Of a stretch of 64,000 nucleotides of DNA, positions 8,591 through 17,627 are shown in pieces. Position 1 is the stretch's first letter, and each line of letters begins with the position of its first letter. The notes under the pieces were generated by a model, which did no database searches, had not been told where the DNA came from, and worked only from the letters and a program-made list of their open reading frames with translations. Origin of the DNA: Fimbriimonas sp. (GTDB lineage Bacteria; Armatimonadota; Fimbriimonadia; Fimbriimonadales; Fimbriimonadaceae); NCBI GenBank assembly GCA_031292555.1, contig JARLGV010000050.1, positions 1 through 64,000 of the forward strand, given 5' to 3'. The position numbers and the translations under genes were made by a program.

Positions 8591-9844
8591 ATGCGAGCCG
8601 TCTTTCGAGCGCTAACTTCACGCAACTACCGCTTGTTCTTCATCGGACAGACGCTCTCACTTGTGGGCACCTGGATGCAGAGCGTCGCCATGAGTTGGCT
8701 GGTATATCGGCTAACCGGATCGGCAAGCCTACTGGGTGGAGTGCTCTTCGCCCAGCAGATTCCCATGCTTTTGGTCTCCCCGTTCGCCGGTACCGTAACC
8801 GATCGAGTGGATAAGCGGCGCCTTCTGCTCATTACCCAATCCCTGCAGGCGCTTCAAGCCCTTGCGTTGGCGGGCCTCGTGTTTTCGGGGAAGCTGGTCC
8901 TTGGGGAGATTTTCGTTTTGAGTGTTTTCATCGGGATCGTCAACGCATTCGACAACCCCGGGCGGCAGGCGTTTGTCATCGAAATGGTCGAGGATAGGAC
9001 CCTGCTTGCCAACGCAATCGCGCTCAATTCAACCCAATTCAACATCGCGAGCCTCATCGGGCCGATGATCGCCGGGATTACGATACATGCCACTGGTGAG
9101 GGCGTCTGCTTTCTGATAAACGCAGGGAGTTTCATGGCTGTAATCTTCAGCCTGTCGATGATTAGCACGACGCATCGCAAAGTTGCTAGGGGGAAGGCGC
9201 AACTCATTCGTGATCTGCGTGAAGCGCTCGGATACATCCGGCACAACCATCCGATTCTTGGATTACTTATCCTGCTTGCCGTTGTGAGCTTCGTGCGCGG
9301 TTTCTACCAGACGATGATGCCGGTCTTCGCCAAAGCGGTTTTCCACGGAAACGCAGTGACACTTGGGCATCTCTACAGCGGCATCGGTGCGGGTGCCCTA
9401 ACCGGCGCTGTCCTGCTCGCCTCGCGAAAATCGGTCGTGGGGCTCGGAAGGTGGATTCTGTCGGTATGTGCTCTATTCTCGATTGGATTGGCCCTATTTG
9501 CCGTTTCGGTCAACCAATGGATAGGGACGGGGATTCTCGTGTTCGTCGGGTTCGGCACGATGATCCATCTAGCCGGAACCAACACTCTTATTCAGACACT
9601 TGTCGACGATCGGATCCGCGGTCGCGTGATGTCGTACTATGCCATGTGCTTTCTAGGCCTTATGCCTGTGGGCAGCCTGACTGCCGGATGGATCGCCCAG
9701 CATAGCGGACCCGCCGCCACCCTTTTGATCGCAGCTGCCGTGGGCGGAGTGGCGACCCTCGGATTTGGCCTATTCCTACCGGCGTTCCAACGGCTTGTCA
9801 CGCCGGTACTCGTAGAAAAGGGGATACTAGATCTAACTATCTGA
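8591..9844 (+). CDS. MFS exporter of the EntS-like (MFS_3) family
   Basis: A 417-residue membrane protein with about 12 hydrophobic segments. The N-terminus (FRALTSRNYRLFFIGQTLSL, then GTWMQSVAMSWLVYRLTGS) and the loop motif DRVDKRRLL between segments 2 and 3 are typical of the MFS_3 branch, whose best-known member is the enterobactin exporter EntS. The natural substrate cannot be told from sequence; efflux of a siderophore, drug or metabolite by proton exchange is the general expectation. No biosynthetic genes for a siderophore are nearby. A strongly folded leader precedes the ATG. The gene ends convergently with the cytochrome gene, the two overlapping by 8 bases (9837-9844). Confidence 0.88.
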   Translation: MRAVFRALTSRNYRLFFIGQTLSLVGTWMQSVAMSWLVYRLTGSASLLGGVLFAQQIPMLLVSPFAGTVTDRVDKRRLLLITQSLQALQALALAGLVFSGKLVLGEIFVLSVFIGIVNAFDNPGRQAFVIEMVEDRTLLANAIALNSTQFNIASLIGPMIAGITIHATGEGVCFLINAGSFMAVIFSLSMISTTHRKVARGKAQLIRDLREALGYIRHNHPILGLLILLAVVSFVRGFYQTMMPVFAKAVFHGNAVTLGHLYSGIGAGALTGAVLLASRKSVVGLGRWILSVCALFSIGLALFAVSVNQWIGTGILVFVGFGTMIHLAGTNTLIQTLVDDRIRGRVMSYYAMCFLGLMPVGSLTAGWIAQHSGPAATLLIAAAVGGVATLGFGLFLPAFQRLVTPVLVEKGILDLTI

Positions 9845-11069
9845 TCCCTTTACTGGCACTCAGCCTTTTCAGTCCTGCACTTCCCGAGGTGTGGTTGAAG
9901 GCATCGCCTGGCGTCGATGTGTGACAAACGGTGCACTTCGAAATGGTCCCTGCCTTGCCCTGTAGGGCGATCGCTTGCACATTATCCCTTGCATTCATGC
10001 TTGGGCCGATCGCATGCGGGCTACCATGGCAGGCAATGCACTTGACCCCGTTATGACCGACGGAGTCACGATAGAGTACGCCTGTTTGCTCGTATTCATG
10101 GCCAGCTACTGCATGGCAGGTTCCGCATTTGGGTTCGTCTTTCCACGGTGTCCGGCTCGGATCGCCCACTGCAGCCATCGACACATGACAGTTCAAACAG
10201 GTGAGACCCTTCGACTTGTGCACATCCCGCAGACACTGCGTTTGGGGGCCCGGATGGCACGAGTAGCAGATATCGATTCCGGTGAGGCCCCCCATGCGAG
10301 TTGCATGGGAGGAGTGCATCGCGCTAGACATTGTGCTGACACCAACATGGCCCGCCGCACCAAGGGCAGGATCGGCATGGCAACCGGCGCAGAGCACGGG
10401 CTTCTGCGATTCAAGCGTCGTCCCATGCTTGGTATCGTGCTTCCTAAGGATATCGGTGGCTACGCTAATGCCGGCTGTCGTGTGGCAGTTATCGCACTTG
10501 ATCTCCCAGGATACGGGAACCACCGCATCGGTGGAAGCAACTTCGATCCCCGCCTTCGTAACTGAAATGTGCCCGAGTTGGAAGGGATCGATTGCGGTTG
10601 CATCGGTGAGTGGCGTGAGAGGCACGCCGTGAGCCCAAAAGTCGTTATTGGCCGTTGCCTGCATCGTTCCAGAAAGCCCAAAGCCGAACAGCCCGATGTT
10701 GGTTGGCAGATTGGCGCCAAAGAGCGCTCCGGCATACTGCCAGAAATTAGTCTTGGTGTTGCTACCGGTATTTCCGGGAATAGAGTAGTTCACGACGATG
10801 CCAGATGTCGTGATTACCGGGCCCTCCCCGCTCGTACGATCGATTACTTGGGCCCGAAGAGTGTTTGCCGGGGGAAGGATGCATAGTTCTGCGAAGTCTT
10901 GGTTCATGCAATGCATACCAAGGTCGTTGTAGCCGAAGACCACCATGGAACCCTTGGTGACCGGCGGAGTCGACCCGGAGGATCCGCCTCCTCCGCAACC
11001 AGAAATTAGAATGGCGTAGATTGCCACATCGAATGCCAGAACCGCACCCAAAAATGTACGTCGTCGCAT
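9837..11069 (-). CDS. Seven-haem c-type cytochrome lipoprotein
   Basis: A 410-residue protein if started at the ATG at 11067-11069, which has GGAGG 4 bases upstream; the open frame continues further but reads as non-coding. The N-terminus MRRRTFLGAVLAF ends in a lipobox, LISGC (Cys25), followed by a Gly/Ser linker, so it should be an envelope lipoprotein. A conserved N-terminal domain (VFGYNDLGMHCMNQDFAELC) precedes seven CxxCH haem sites: CDNCH, CAGCH, CYSCH, CLNCH, CGTCH, CIACH, CTVCH. An extra CLRDVH between the third and fourth is not a standard haem site. It likely moves electrons across the envelope; the redox partner is unknown. It needs a cytochrome c maturation system, not present in this window. 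Confidence 0.88.
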   Translation of the reverse strand: MRRRTFLGAVLAFDVAIYAILISGCGGGGSSGSTPPVTKGSMVVFGYNDLGMHCMNQDFAELCILPPANTLRAQVIDRTSGEGPVITTSGIVVNYSIPGNTGSNTKTNFWQYAGALFGANLPTNIGLFGFGLSGTMQATANNDFWAHGVPLTPLTDATAIDPFQLGHISVTKAGIEVASTDAVVPVSWEIKCDNCHTTAGISVATDILRKHDTKHGTTLESQKPVLCAGCHADPALGAAGHVGVSTMSSAMHSSHATRMGGLTGIDICYSCHPGPQTQCLRDVHKSKGLTCLNCHVSMAAVGDPSRTPWKDEPKCGTCHAVAGHEYEQTGVLYRDSVGHNGVKCIACHGSPHAIGPSMNARDNVQAIALQGKAGTISKCTVCHTSTPGDAFNHTSGSAGLKRLSASKGIR

Positions 11070-11107
11070 GCAACCTCCAGAAGGTGTCGGGACACACGAT
11101 CGACAGG

Positions 11108-11136
11108 ATTGTCGAACCGTTGACCACTCTCTGCAA
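11108..11136 (-). promoter_or_regulatory. Promoter of the multihaem cytochrome
   Basis: On the minus strand, TTGCAG (11131-11136), 17 bases, then GACAAT (11108-11113). It would start transcription near 11101 and give a leader of about 32 bases carrying the GGAGG site. It sits downstream of the URO-D-like gene, suggesting separate expression of the cytochrome. Confidence 0.45.
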
Positions 11137-11244
11137 GTCGTTATTTTTGAGGACACGGTGGCCATGGAACCAGGCTTTGACCGGCATCGCGATGGTTGCA
11201 GAAGGTTAGCATTAACGGATAATGTTGCGCAGAATCTTGCTGCC

Positions 11245-12303
11245 TCAGCGGTTTCGCATGCTGCGATAGCAGGCGTCATAGTGAAGTGCGTTCTCGACGG
11301 GAGTGTTCGGCGGTATGTGGTTTCCAACCGCCAATACGAAACCGGGACATGACTTTCCGATCGACATGCACCGCGCGACCTCACGCTCGATTGCATCCAT
11401 AGATCCGGATAGCAGGATTCGCGTATCGGCGTTTCCAACGATCACGTGGGTCTTGCCATACCGTTCGGCCACCAATTGCATGTCGGTCCAGGGCTCCATT
11501 ACAAAGCCGCTCACTCCACAGTCGGCAATGTCGTCGACGAACATCGTGTAGTCGCCGTCTGCCGTGAACAAGATTCTCTTTCCCGCCGCGCGAAGCGGCT
11601 CGATGAGGCGTCGGTAGTTAGGGAAGACGTAACGACGGTACCAGTCGGGGTGAAAGATCGCTCCGCTCGACCAAACACAGTCGTCGTGAACCATCACTAC
11701 TTGCACGTTTGATTCGGCCAGCGCTTCGAAATACGGTTCGAGCCATCGGCAGTACTCGTTAGTCAGGTCGCCCATTCGAACAGGATCGTCGCCGTGGGCT
11801 TCAAGTAAGAGTTGCCAACCGAATAGGTCGATCAGACCGGAGACGCAGGTTACGTAAACCCCCGTCATGTTAACCAAAGAGGGAAGAGACGCGCGGTTGG
11901 ATTCGTAATGTTGCTCGAATCGTATCCTGGCTGCCTGTCGGTCCACGGCGGGAAGGCTCTCTAGCGGACGGAATGCAAGAACTTCGTCAGGTGTGGCGAA
12001 AGCTTGAGATCGGTTCTCGTCCCAATCCTCCGCCCCGGACATGTACACCGCATGACCCATCCTCGTCCGGATGGAGCCGAAGTCATCGGCGCCGATCAGC
12101 GTGGACCACATGAATGCATAGTCCCAAGCTTCGACAAACTCACGGCTCGCCTTTGAGCGCGTAGTCGAATCGCCTGACTCAAGCCCCGAAATCCCGGTGA
12201 CCGACTCGATGAGTGGCCAGTGAAATTCGGCGGAGTATTCCGTCCTGGGCACGACGCCAGGCATCTCCATATGTATCGCCGACCAACCGTCTTGATAGCC
12301 CAT
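11245..12303 (-). CDS. URO-D-superfamily protein (uroporphyrinogen decarboxylase / corrinoid methyltransferase-like)
   Basis: A 352-residue soluble protein. The C-terminal two thirds have the URO-D barrel pattern: MVHDDCVWSSGAIFHPDWYRRYVFPNYRRLIEPLRAAGKRILFTADGD, then CGVSGFVMEPWTDMQLVAERYG, GNADTRILLSGS, and a Gly-rich FVLAVGNHIPPNTPVENA end. These resemble MtaA/CmuA-type methyl-transfer proteins and the many uncharacterised homologues found beside sugar genes in Armatimonadota, more than haem-pathway HemE. It lies 31 bases downstream of the MGH1-like gene on the same strand, so an operon is likely. A role in haem synthesis is unlikely given this setting. Substrate is unknown; handling of a methylated sugar or aromatic is only a guess. 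Confidence 0.75.
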   Translation of the reverse strand: MGYQDGWSAIHMEMPGVVPRTEYSAEFHWPLIESVTGISGLESGDSTTRSKASREFVEAWDYAFMWSTLIGADDFGSIRTRMGHAVYMSGAEDWDENRSQAFATPDEVLAFRPLESLPAVDRQAARIRFEQHYESNRASLPSLVNMTGVYVTCVSGLIDLFGWQLLLEAHGDDPVRMGDLTNEYCRWLEPYFEALAESNVQVVMVHDDCVWSSGAIFHPDWYRRYVFPNYRRLIEPLRAAGKRILFTADGDYTMFVDDIADCGVSGFVMEPWTDMQLVAERYGKTHVIVGNADTRILLSGSMDAIEREVARCMSIGKSCPGFVLAVGNHIPPNTPVENALHYDACYRSMRNR

Positions 12304-12334
12304 CTCGTTCTAGCTATCCGATGAGCCGGAAAAC

Positions 12335-13882
12335 CTAAAGTTCCGCGCTTACGGCCTGAACGGTCTTGCGGGTCGTCCCCGAATGGAGCCGAAACTGGAT
12401 GGGTCGCCCTACCCCCGTGTCGATGACTACGGAGATTGGCTTGTCGCTCGTCATGGTAATTTCACGGCTTCCTTGATCCAACGGGCTTGCCACGAGACTC
12501 ACTGACGCTTTGCCGACTTTGAGGTTTCGAATCCCGTTTCTGCCGGCAAGCCGTGGTCTCCAGTAGACACATTGTTCTGATGCGAGTCCTCGAATGCCGA
12601 GAATGTTCTCAATCAGTAACGCAATCGGACCGTCTCCGCTCCAACCCACCATGTCTCGCGCTCCATGACCGGCTGGCCGATCGGGAGCATAGTTCTCCCA
12701 AATCGTTCCGCTCTCTTTGAGAACGCGCGACATTTGCGCGAGGTAAACCGAAGTTACCTTGGCCGCGAGGTCCGCATATCCATAACTCTCGAGCCCCTTG
12801 ACGACCATGAAATTGGTGGGCGCCCATACTGCCCCGTTCCAGTATTGGCCATCGGGTGTGTAGCCCCTCTCATCGGCAGATAGCGCAGGTACGACGTTCG
12901 TCCGCCAGAATTCATTCGGATTCCGTAGGTGGGCAATCAAAGCGGTTGTTTGGTCCCTGGAAGCGATGTGGGCCAAGATCGGCCAGAAGCCGAGAACTGT
13001 CTTGATGCCGGTTGGCGTTCCGTCGCGCTTCAGATCGTAGTAGAAGCCGGTCTTGGGGTCCCACATCGACGTGGTCACCAGCTTCGACAGTGCCCGATTC
13101 TCGCTTTCGAAGAACCGCTCGATATCTCGCTTGCCGATCTGTCCCGCGATCCGGGCGATATAGTAGGCGTTTGCCGCTTGCTGGGCAGTCATGTCGACCC
13201 ACGAGTACGTGCTGTCGTTTCGGACAAGGTCGTCTTCACCGGCGCCGAGCCCAGTGTTCCAATAGAGGCCATTTGGTCGGCGCCGGTTCAGCCGCAGCCA
13301 CTCGTAGTACTTGACGAGGCGGGGCAGGACGTCGCGAAACCGACTCCTGTCGCCGGTCAGAAGGTAGTTCTCCCATTCAACCCAAGAAAAGAGAGGTGGG
13401 TTGATTGTGTTCTCCATTCCGCCGAAAAGAAAGTCCTCTCCGGTTTCGCGGACGATTTCTCGGCAGATGTATCCGTCCGAGTGTTGCTTCGCATAGAAGT
13501 TGTCGAGCGTCCCAATGGCATGGAACTCCGGTTCCGCATAGTGGGCGTACATAACCATGAAGCATGAATCCCACTGGAACGTGTTTCCGTTGAAGGCTGG
13601 ATCGATGAAGTTGCTTACGAACCCGCTTTGCGGTCGCGGCTGCATTAGGTGCTGGAACGCCAACTCCCATGCTTTCCAATAGAGGTCTTCCCAATCGCGA
13701 TGGTCGTCAACCACCGGTTCCGGCAGCTGTCCGCGGCTTTTCTCAAAGGTCGGCACCGGCGTTGGTGAGTAAACGCGCTGCTGAAAAACGTTTGGCAGGT
13801 TTGCGAGCGCCGAGACCGATGGAGGAAAGCCGTCCGACATGGAAGGCAATGCGAGAGAAAGGGCAAGCAAGGTTAGGCTCAT
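12335..13882 (-). CDS. Secreted (alpha/alpha)6-barrel glycoside hydrolase, MGH1/GH63/GH37-like
   Basis: A 515-residue protein with a signal peptide (MSLTLLALSLALPSMSDG). The body is an (alpha/alpha)6 toroid: FQWDSCFMVMYAHYAEPEF, NPPLFSWVEWENYLLTGDRSRF, NTGLGAGEDDLVRND, DMTAQQAANAYYIARIAG, GYTPDGQYWNGAVWAPTNFMVVKGLESYG and TIWENYAPD. This is the pattern of the mannosylglycerate hydrolase/GH63/trehalase-like group (Pfam MGH1-like). Asp in GLGAGEDD and Glu in TIWENYAPD are the likely acid/base pair. It should release glucose or mannose from alpha-linked glycans, but specificity cannot be fixed. It is divergent from the CE2-like esterase; the operator-like repeat at 13969-13986 lies between them. 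Confidence 0.82.
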   Translation of the reverse strand: MSLTLLALSLALPSMSDGFPPSVSALANLPNVFQQRVYSPTPVPTFEKSRGQLPEPVVDDHRDWEDLYWKAWELAFQHLMQPRPQSGFVSNFIDPAFNGNTFQWDSCFMVMYAHYAEPEFHAIGTLDNFYAKQHSDGYICREIVRETGEDFLFGGMENTINPPLFSWVEWENYLLTGDRSRFRDVLPRLVKYYEWLRLNRRRPNGLYWNTGLGAGEDDLVRNDSTYSWVDMTAQQAANAYYIARIAGQIGKRDIERFFESENRALSKLVTTSMWDPKTGFYYDLKRDGTPTGIKTVLGFWPILAHIASRDQTTALIAHLRNPNEFWRTNVVPALSADERGYTPDGQYWNGAVWAPTNFMVVKGLESYGYADLAAKVTSVYLAQMSRVLKESGTIWENYAPDRPAGHGARDMVGWSGDGPIALLIENILGIRGLASEQCVYWRPRLAGRNGIRNLKVGKASVSLVASPLDQGSREITMTSDKPISVVIDTGVGRPIQFRLHSGTTRKTVQAVSAEL

Positions 13883-13968
13883 TGTCTTTCGATCTTCGAG
13901 TTCATTCTGCCATACCGTCCAACTGGCCGGGTGCTCGCTGGCTCCTCCCTCCGAATAGGGCGATGGCC

Positions 13969-13993
13969 AACCTGGTAAAACAGGTTAACGCGT
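13969..13993. promoter_or_regulatory. Operator-like inverted repeat plus GTTAACGCGT motif
   Basis: AACCTGGTAAAACAGGTT (13969-13986) is a perfect 6-bp inverted repeat around six bases, in the 130-base gap between two divergent carbohydrate genes. It overlaps GTTAACGCGT (13984-13993), a motif that recurs at 37489-37498 and, as its first nine bases, at 46245-46253. A LacI- or GntR-type regulator binding here is inference. Confidence 0.45.
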
Positions 13994-14012
13994 CAGCTTT
14001 CGGAGTCTCATC

Positions 14013-15023
14013 ATGTTCTTACTCAGCTTTGTATTGTCGGCAGTCGGCTACTGGGCGCCCGTCGCGCCAAGCGATCCTCGCATCGTGTACGTGGGCCGAT
14101 TCGACTGGACGGACAAGGCATCGCCGACCTGCGAGTGGTCGGCAAGCGAAGTGCGTTTGCGCGTTCAAGGGGCTACCTTCACAGCTACAGTCGACGATGC
14201 CAACGGATGCGGTTGGGAGATCGTCATCGATGGCAAAGCTACTGGCGTATTGCCGCTCAAGAAGGGTGCAGACACGTACGCGGTTAACCTAGGAAACGAT
14301 TCAGTTCACGAAGTGAGTCTCGTTCGGCGTGCCGAAGCGTTTATGGGACCGACCAGCTTCAAGGGGTTCGAAGTGCCGAATGGGAAACTGCTCAAGGCAA
14401 AGCCGCGATCGCGCCATATCGAAGTGGTCGGCGATTCGATCACCTGCGGCTATGGAAATGAGGGCAAAGACCAGAACGAGCGGTTTCGGCCAGAAACCGA
14501 GAATGCCTATGAAAGCTACGCAAGCGTTGCCGCCAGGCTGCTGGATGCCGACGTGACGATCATCGCGTGGTCTGGACGGAAGATGTGGCCAGACAACACG
14601 ACGCCTGAGATCTACGACACGATCTTGCCGAACGAAGGGAAGGGGCAATACGACTTCAAGGGGCCCGTCCCGTCCGCCGTTGTCATCAACCTCGCCACTA
14701 ACGACTTCGGGAAGAGCGCGCCCGACGAGGATGGCTGGACGAGAGCCTACGAGACGTTCATCCGGCGCATTTGGAGCCACTATCCCAAGGCCCAGATCTA
14801 CGCTGCTACCGGGCCAATGATGGTCGGCGATCCGCTGGCAAAACTCCAGCAGTACCTGCAGAAGATCTCTACGGACATGAACGACCCGCGCCTCCATCTC
14901 ATCGACTTCGAAACCCAGAAGCAAGAGAATGGGCTCGGATCGGATTGGCACCCAAGCGTCAAAACCGATGAGATCATGGGTGCTCAACTAGCCGGCGTGA
15001 TTAAGCGCGATCTACATTGGTAG
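14013..15023 (+). CDS. Secreted SGNH esterase, CE2-like
   Basis: A 336-residue protein with a short signal-like start (MFLLSFVLSAVGYWAPVAPS). An N-terminal beta-sandwich (residues about 20-125) is followed by an SGNH catalytic domain. This two-domain order is that of carbohydrate esterase family 2 (acetyl-xylan and acetyl-mannan esterases). Motifs: GDSITCGYGNEG (nucleophile Ser), INLATNDFG (Asn block), and GSDWHPSVKTDEIMG (catalytic Asp/His). It should remove acetyl groups from plant-type polysaccharides outside the cell. It is convergent with the agarase-like gene, 7 bases apart. The start lies only about 20 bases after the GTTAACGCGT motif, so a repressor there would block it directly. Confidence 0.85.
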   Translation: MFLLSFVLSAVGYWAPVAPSDPRIVYVGRFDWTDKASPTCEWSASEVRLRVQGATFTATVDDANGCGWEIVIDGKATGVLPLKKGADTYAVNLGNDSVHEVSLVRRAEAFMGPTSFKGFEVPNGKLLKAKPRSRHIEVVGDSITCGYGNEGKDQNERFRPETENAYESYASVAARLLDADVTIIAWSGRKMWPDNTTPEIYDTILPNEGKGQYDFKGPVPSAVVINLATNDFGKSAPDEDGWTRAYETFIRRIWSHYPKAQIYAATGPMMVGDPLAKLQQYLQKISTDMNDPRLHLIDFETQKQENGLGSDWHPSVKTDEIMGAQLAGVIKRDLHW

Positions 15024-15030
15024 TCAGAGT

Positions 15031-17124
15031 TTAGTGTTGGGTGCCGCCCAGGCGAAGCCGGTAGGCCTCGCCATGGATTTGCCTTGCCGCGTCGACCATC
15101 TCTGGATACGGTGAATCGGTCACGTTGACAAATCCAATGTTGTAGTTCTCGCCGTCAAAACTGCGGCCGGTGAGCGGTTCGTCGATGTATTGAAACCAGT
15201 GACACCCGACAAAGGCCGGCGAGTGGAGCACGGATGAGACGTAGTCGATGTACATCGCCGCCCTTGCTGCCTGGTTCGGAGTAGACACCAGGCCCGGATG
15301 GAACATGCCCCGATCGAGGGCGCCAAAGTGAAACTCGCCGATGATGCACGGTTTGTCGAATCGATTGACGGCTTGCCACGTGTCGTCCAGTTTCGGTGCG
15401 TATATGTTGAAACTCACTAGGTCGCAGATCTCCGCTGCCGCATCCTCGGCCTCTGGGCATCGCCAGGCAAACCGGCAACCCATGTAGAGGTGATTGGGAT
15501 CGCCTTCGCGCAAGATGCTCCGAATGACACCGAAGTATCGGCGAGCGTAGTTCTTCACGAAAACCGAGGCATCGGTTCGACTGGCATCGCTCAGAGTCTG
15601 AGGCAGCCTCAATGTTTCCCAAGATGTCGCCGATGTTTGCCATTGCGCATTCAGCGATGCGATATCCGAATACTTCAGCCGCAACTGGGAAACGAACGCT
15701 TGACGAGCCGGCGACGTGGGGCCCTCGCTAAGTGCGCCAATCGCCAAACCATAGCGGCCGTTGGGACCATCACCTGCCCAACTGAGTTCGTTGTCTACGA
15801 AGTAGCCAAGGCACCAAGGATCGCCTTTGACCTTGGCAACAACAGGCCCAAGGCTGGACCGCGCGTCCTTCTCGAATTGGGGATCGAAAGGATCGGGCAT
15901 CCGGCCCCAGTAGTCGCTACCGCTGCCGACGGTCGCGTGGCTTCCGCCAACCCACCCAGTCGCCACATAGGGAACCTGACGGTTGCGATAGAACGTCTCG
16001 TCCGACCAATTGCCGATCGTGTTGAATCCCCAGGCTCTCAGGCGGTTCAGCGCCGTCTGGCGCCAGGCGTCCAAGTAGCCTTGGCCGTATTTCCGATAGA
16101 GGTTTGCGCGGTAGAAGTCGAACGTCTTGCCGGTCTTGACGGGGCCCATGTGAATCTGCGTCACTTCGCCAAGGAAGCTTCCGAGAGGCTCGCTTTTGCT
16201 TGGCAGCCATTCGAAAATGTCTTCTCGGCCCGTTGTGACGGTGCTCAAATCGGTTTGGATCACGTCGACCCCCATCGAGAAGAACAATCGGCCCTCCGGG
16301 TCTACCAGCCACCATTTCCCATTCGACTTCTCAGTTCGGAAGAAACCGGTGGCGGGGAGGACTGGGCCTGAAGCGTAGCCGCCGAATCGATCCCGGTCGC
16401 GAAGAGAGCTCTTGGCCTTGAGAGAAGTTGCCTCGGTCACGGCTCGCGCAGGCAATTCGGCTTCTGAAACGACCTTTCCGGGCCATTTGGTTTTGGAATA
16501 CTGCCCAAAGCGATCGACCATGCCCTTGAGGTCGGCCGGCGAATGCTGGCTGGGAGCCAGTCGGAGATGGTCCAAATACAGGACTGTGCCTTCTTTGGGG
16601 CTGTGAACGAAGAACTGGTAGGCCACTATGTGAGAGGCATCGAACTCACCGTCTCCGGAGCCATCGAACACTGCTCCATCCACCCCTTTAGGCAGACCGC
16701 GCATTCCTAGCTTCATTGGATCAATTCCGAACGCGATGGCAACCGTTTGACCCTTGTTGGGTGAAAGGGTGATCGTGCAGCTTCGTGAATGGTGCCACCC
16801 GTCAGCCGTCCGGTCATCATCGATTCGTATGCCCAAATCGACAGGGAAACTGTTTGGGTTATAGACGTCGGCAGCAAGCGCCCCGGATAGCTTCCAATCC
16901 AGAGGAGCCGAGGCCGTCCAAAGCAAATGTGGCCACTCTGCACTCTTGAAAGTCGCCTTCAGGGCGAATTTACCATCGGTGGCGTGCTCGCCGACCCGTA
17001 CTATTGACGTCCCCGAATGGTCGATCACCGCTAAATCTGCGTCAGATTCGAACGAGGTGAGGGCAGCCGTATTCGATGTCAGCCCGATTGCCATAGCCAG
17101 AAACAGCATGAGTGATTCTCCCAA
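15031..17124 (-). CDS. Secreted GH50-like (beta-agarase-type) glycoside hydrolase
   Basis: A 697-residue protein with a signal peptide (MGESLMLFLAMAIGLTSNTA). Residues about 25-190 form a carbohydrate-binding-like sandwich. The catalytic (beta/alpha)8 barrel starts near FFRTEKSNGKWWLVDPEG (about 262). The acid/base is E446 in YFVDNELSWA and the nucleophile E597 in IIGEFHFGALDRGMFH; both motifs match GH50/agarase-type clan GH-A enzymes. It should cleave a beta-galactan or related beta-glycan, but agarose itself is not certain, since soil Armatimonadota carry such enzymes too. It is convergent with the esterase. Confidence 0.78.
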   Translation of the reverse strand: MGESLMLFLAMAIGLTSNTAALTSFESDADLAVIDHSGTSIVRVGEHATDGKFALKATFKSAEWPHLLWTASAPLDWKLSGALAADVYNPNSFPVDLGIRIDDDRTADGWHHSRSCTITLSPNKGQTVAIAFGIDPMKLGMRGLPKGVDGAVFDGSGDGEFDASHIVAYQFFVHSPKEGTVLYLDHLRLAPSQHSPADLKGMVDRFGQYSKTKWPGKVVSEAELPARAVTEATSLKAKSSLRDRDRFGGYASGPVLPATGFFRTEKSNGKWWLVDPEGRLFFSMGVDVIQTDLSTVTTGREDIFEWLPSKSEPLGSFLGEVTQIHMGPVKTGKTFDFYRANLYRKYGQGYLDAWRQTALNRLRAWGFNTIGNWSDETFYRNRQVPYVATGWVGGSHATVGSGSDYWGRMPDPFDPQFEKDARSSLGPVVAKVKGDPWCLGYFVDNELSWAGDGPNGRYGLAIGALSEGPTSPARQAFVSQLRLKYSDIASLNAQWQTSATSWETLRLPQTLSDASRTDASVFVKNYARRYFGVIRSILREGDPNHLYMGCRFAWRCPEAEDAAAEICDLVSFNIYAPKLDDTWQAVNRFDKPCIIGEFHFGALDRGMFHPGLVSTPNQAARAAMYIDYVSSVLHSPAFVGCHWFQYIDEPLTGRSFDGENYNIGFVNVTDSPYPEMVDAARQIHGEAYRLRLGGTQH

Positions 17125-17198
17125 AATGCTGCCACCAATCGAATGGGACCGCCGCCGATGGCGCTATGAGAATCTACCCCGTCAAACTCAAAAGCCTT

Positions 17199-17627
17199 CT
17201 ATTCCCCTGAATATCCGAGCACATATGTGATCGGCGTCCAAGTTCCGCAACTTGATCCAGTGCTCGCAGCAACGCGGCACTGATTGCCGCTGATCGTTAT
17301 CCCGAAACCCGTCGTCGTAGCCGTGCACGGGTTGTTTGGAATCGCTCCGCCCATGTCGGTCGTGTAATCGGTCAGCGTCGTGTCGTAGCTTCCGATGGTG
17401 ATGGCCTTGGCCTGCACGACGGAGGCGAGCTGGCGCGCGTTGGCATTTGCCGAGCCTTGGCGAGCGATGTAGACCTCGGTGATATAGGCGGGAAGCGCGA
17501 CATAAGTCAGTACAAGGAGGATCAGGACGACCACGAGAACCTCAACGAGCGTGAACGCTCTTGTATGCCGGTGAGTTCGATGGCCCGGTAGCGTTGTTTT
17601 CATTCCCCTCTTATCTCTAAAATCCAT
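17199..17627 (-). CDS. Type IV pilin / type II secretion pseudopilin, small
   Basis: A 142-residue protein starting at the ATG at 17625-17627, with AAGGG 7 bases upstream. A basic leader (GHRTHRHTRAF) precedes the prepilin peptidase site: TLVEVLVVVLILLVLTYVALP, with the usual Glu at mature position 5. The mature part is about 110 residues, has four cysteines in its C-terminal half (NNPCTAT, GNQCRV, SSCGTW), and resembles a minor GspG/PilA-like subunit. No assembly ATPase or secretin is nearby. It differs from the two large pseudopilins at 31894 and 58503, which have a longer C-terminal domain. It is a single gene preceded by a long gap and a CTTATGATAAG palindrome at 17665-17675. Confidence 0.85.
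   Translation of the reverse strand: MDFRDKRGMKTTLPGHRTHRHTRAFTLVEVLVVVLILLVLTYVALPAYITEVYIARQGSANANARQLASVVQAKAITIGSYDTTLTDYTTDMGGAIPNNPCTATTTGFGITISGNQCRVAASTGSSCGTWTPITYVLGYSGE

Noticed and set aside
9837-11438. Longer 533-residue version of the multihaem cytochrome
   Set aside because: The first 123 residues lack any pattern, and a good GGAGG site plus signal peptide and lipobox define the start at 11069.
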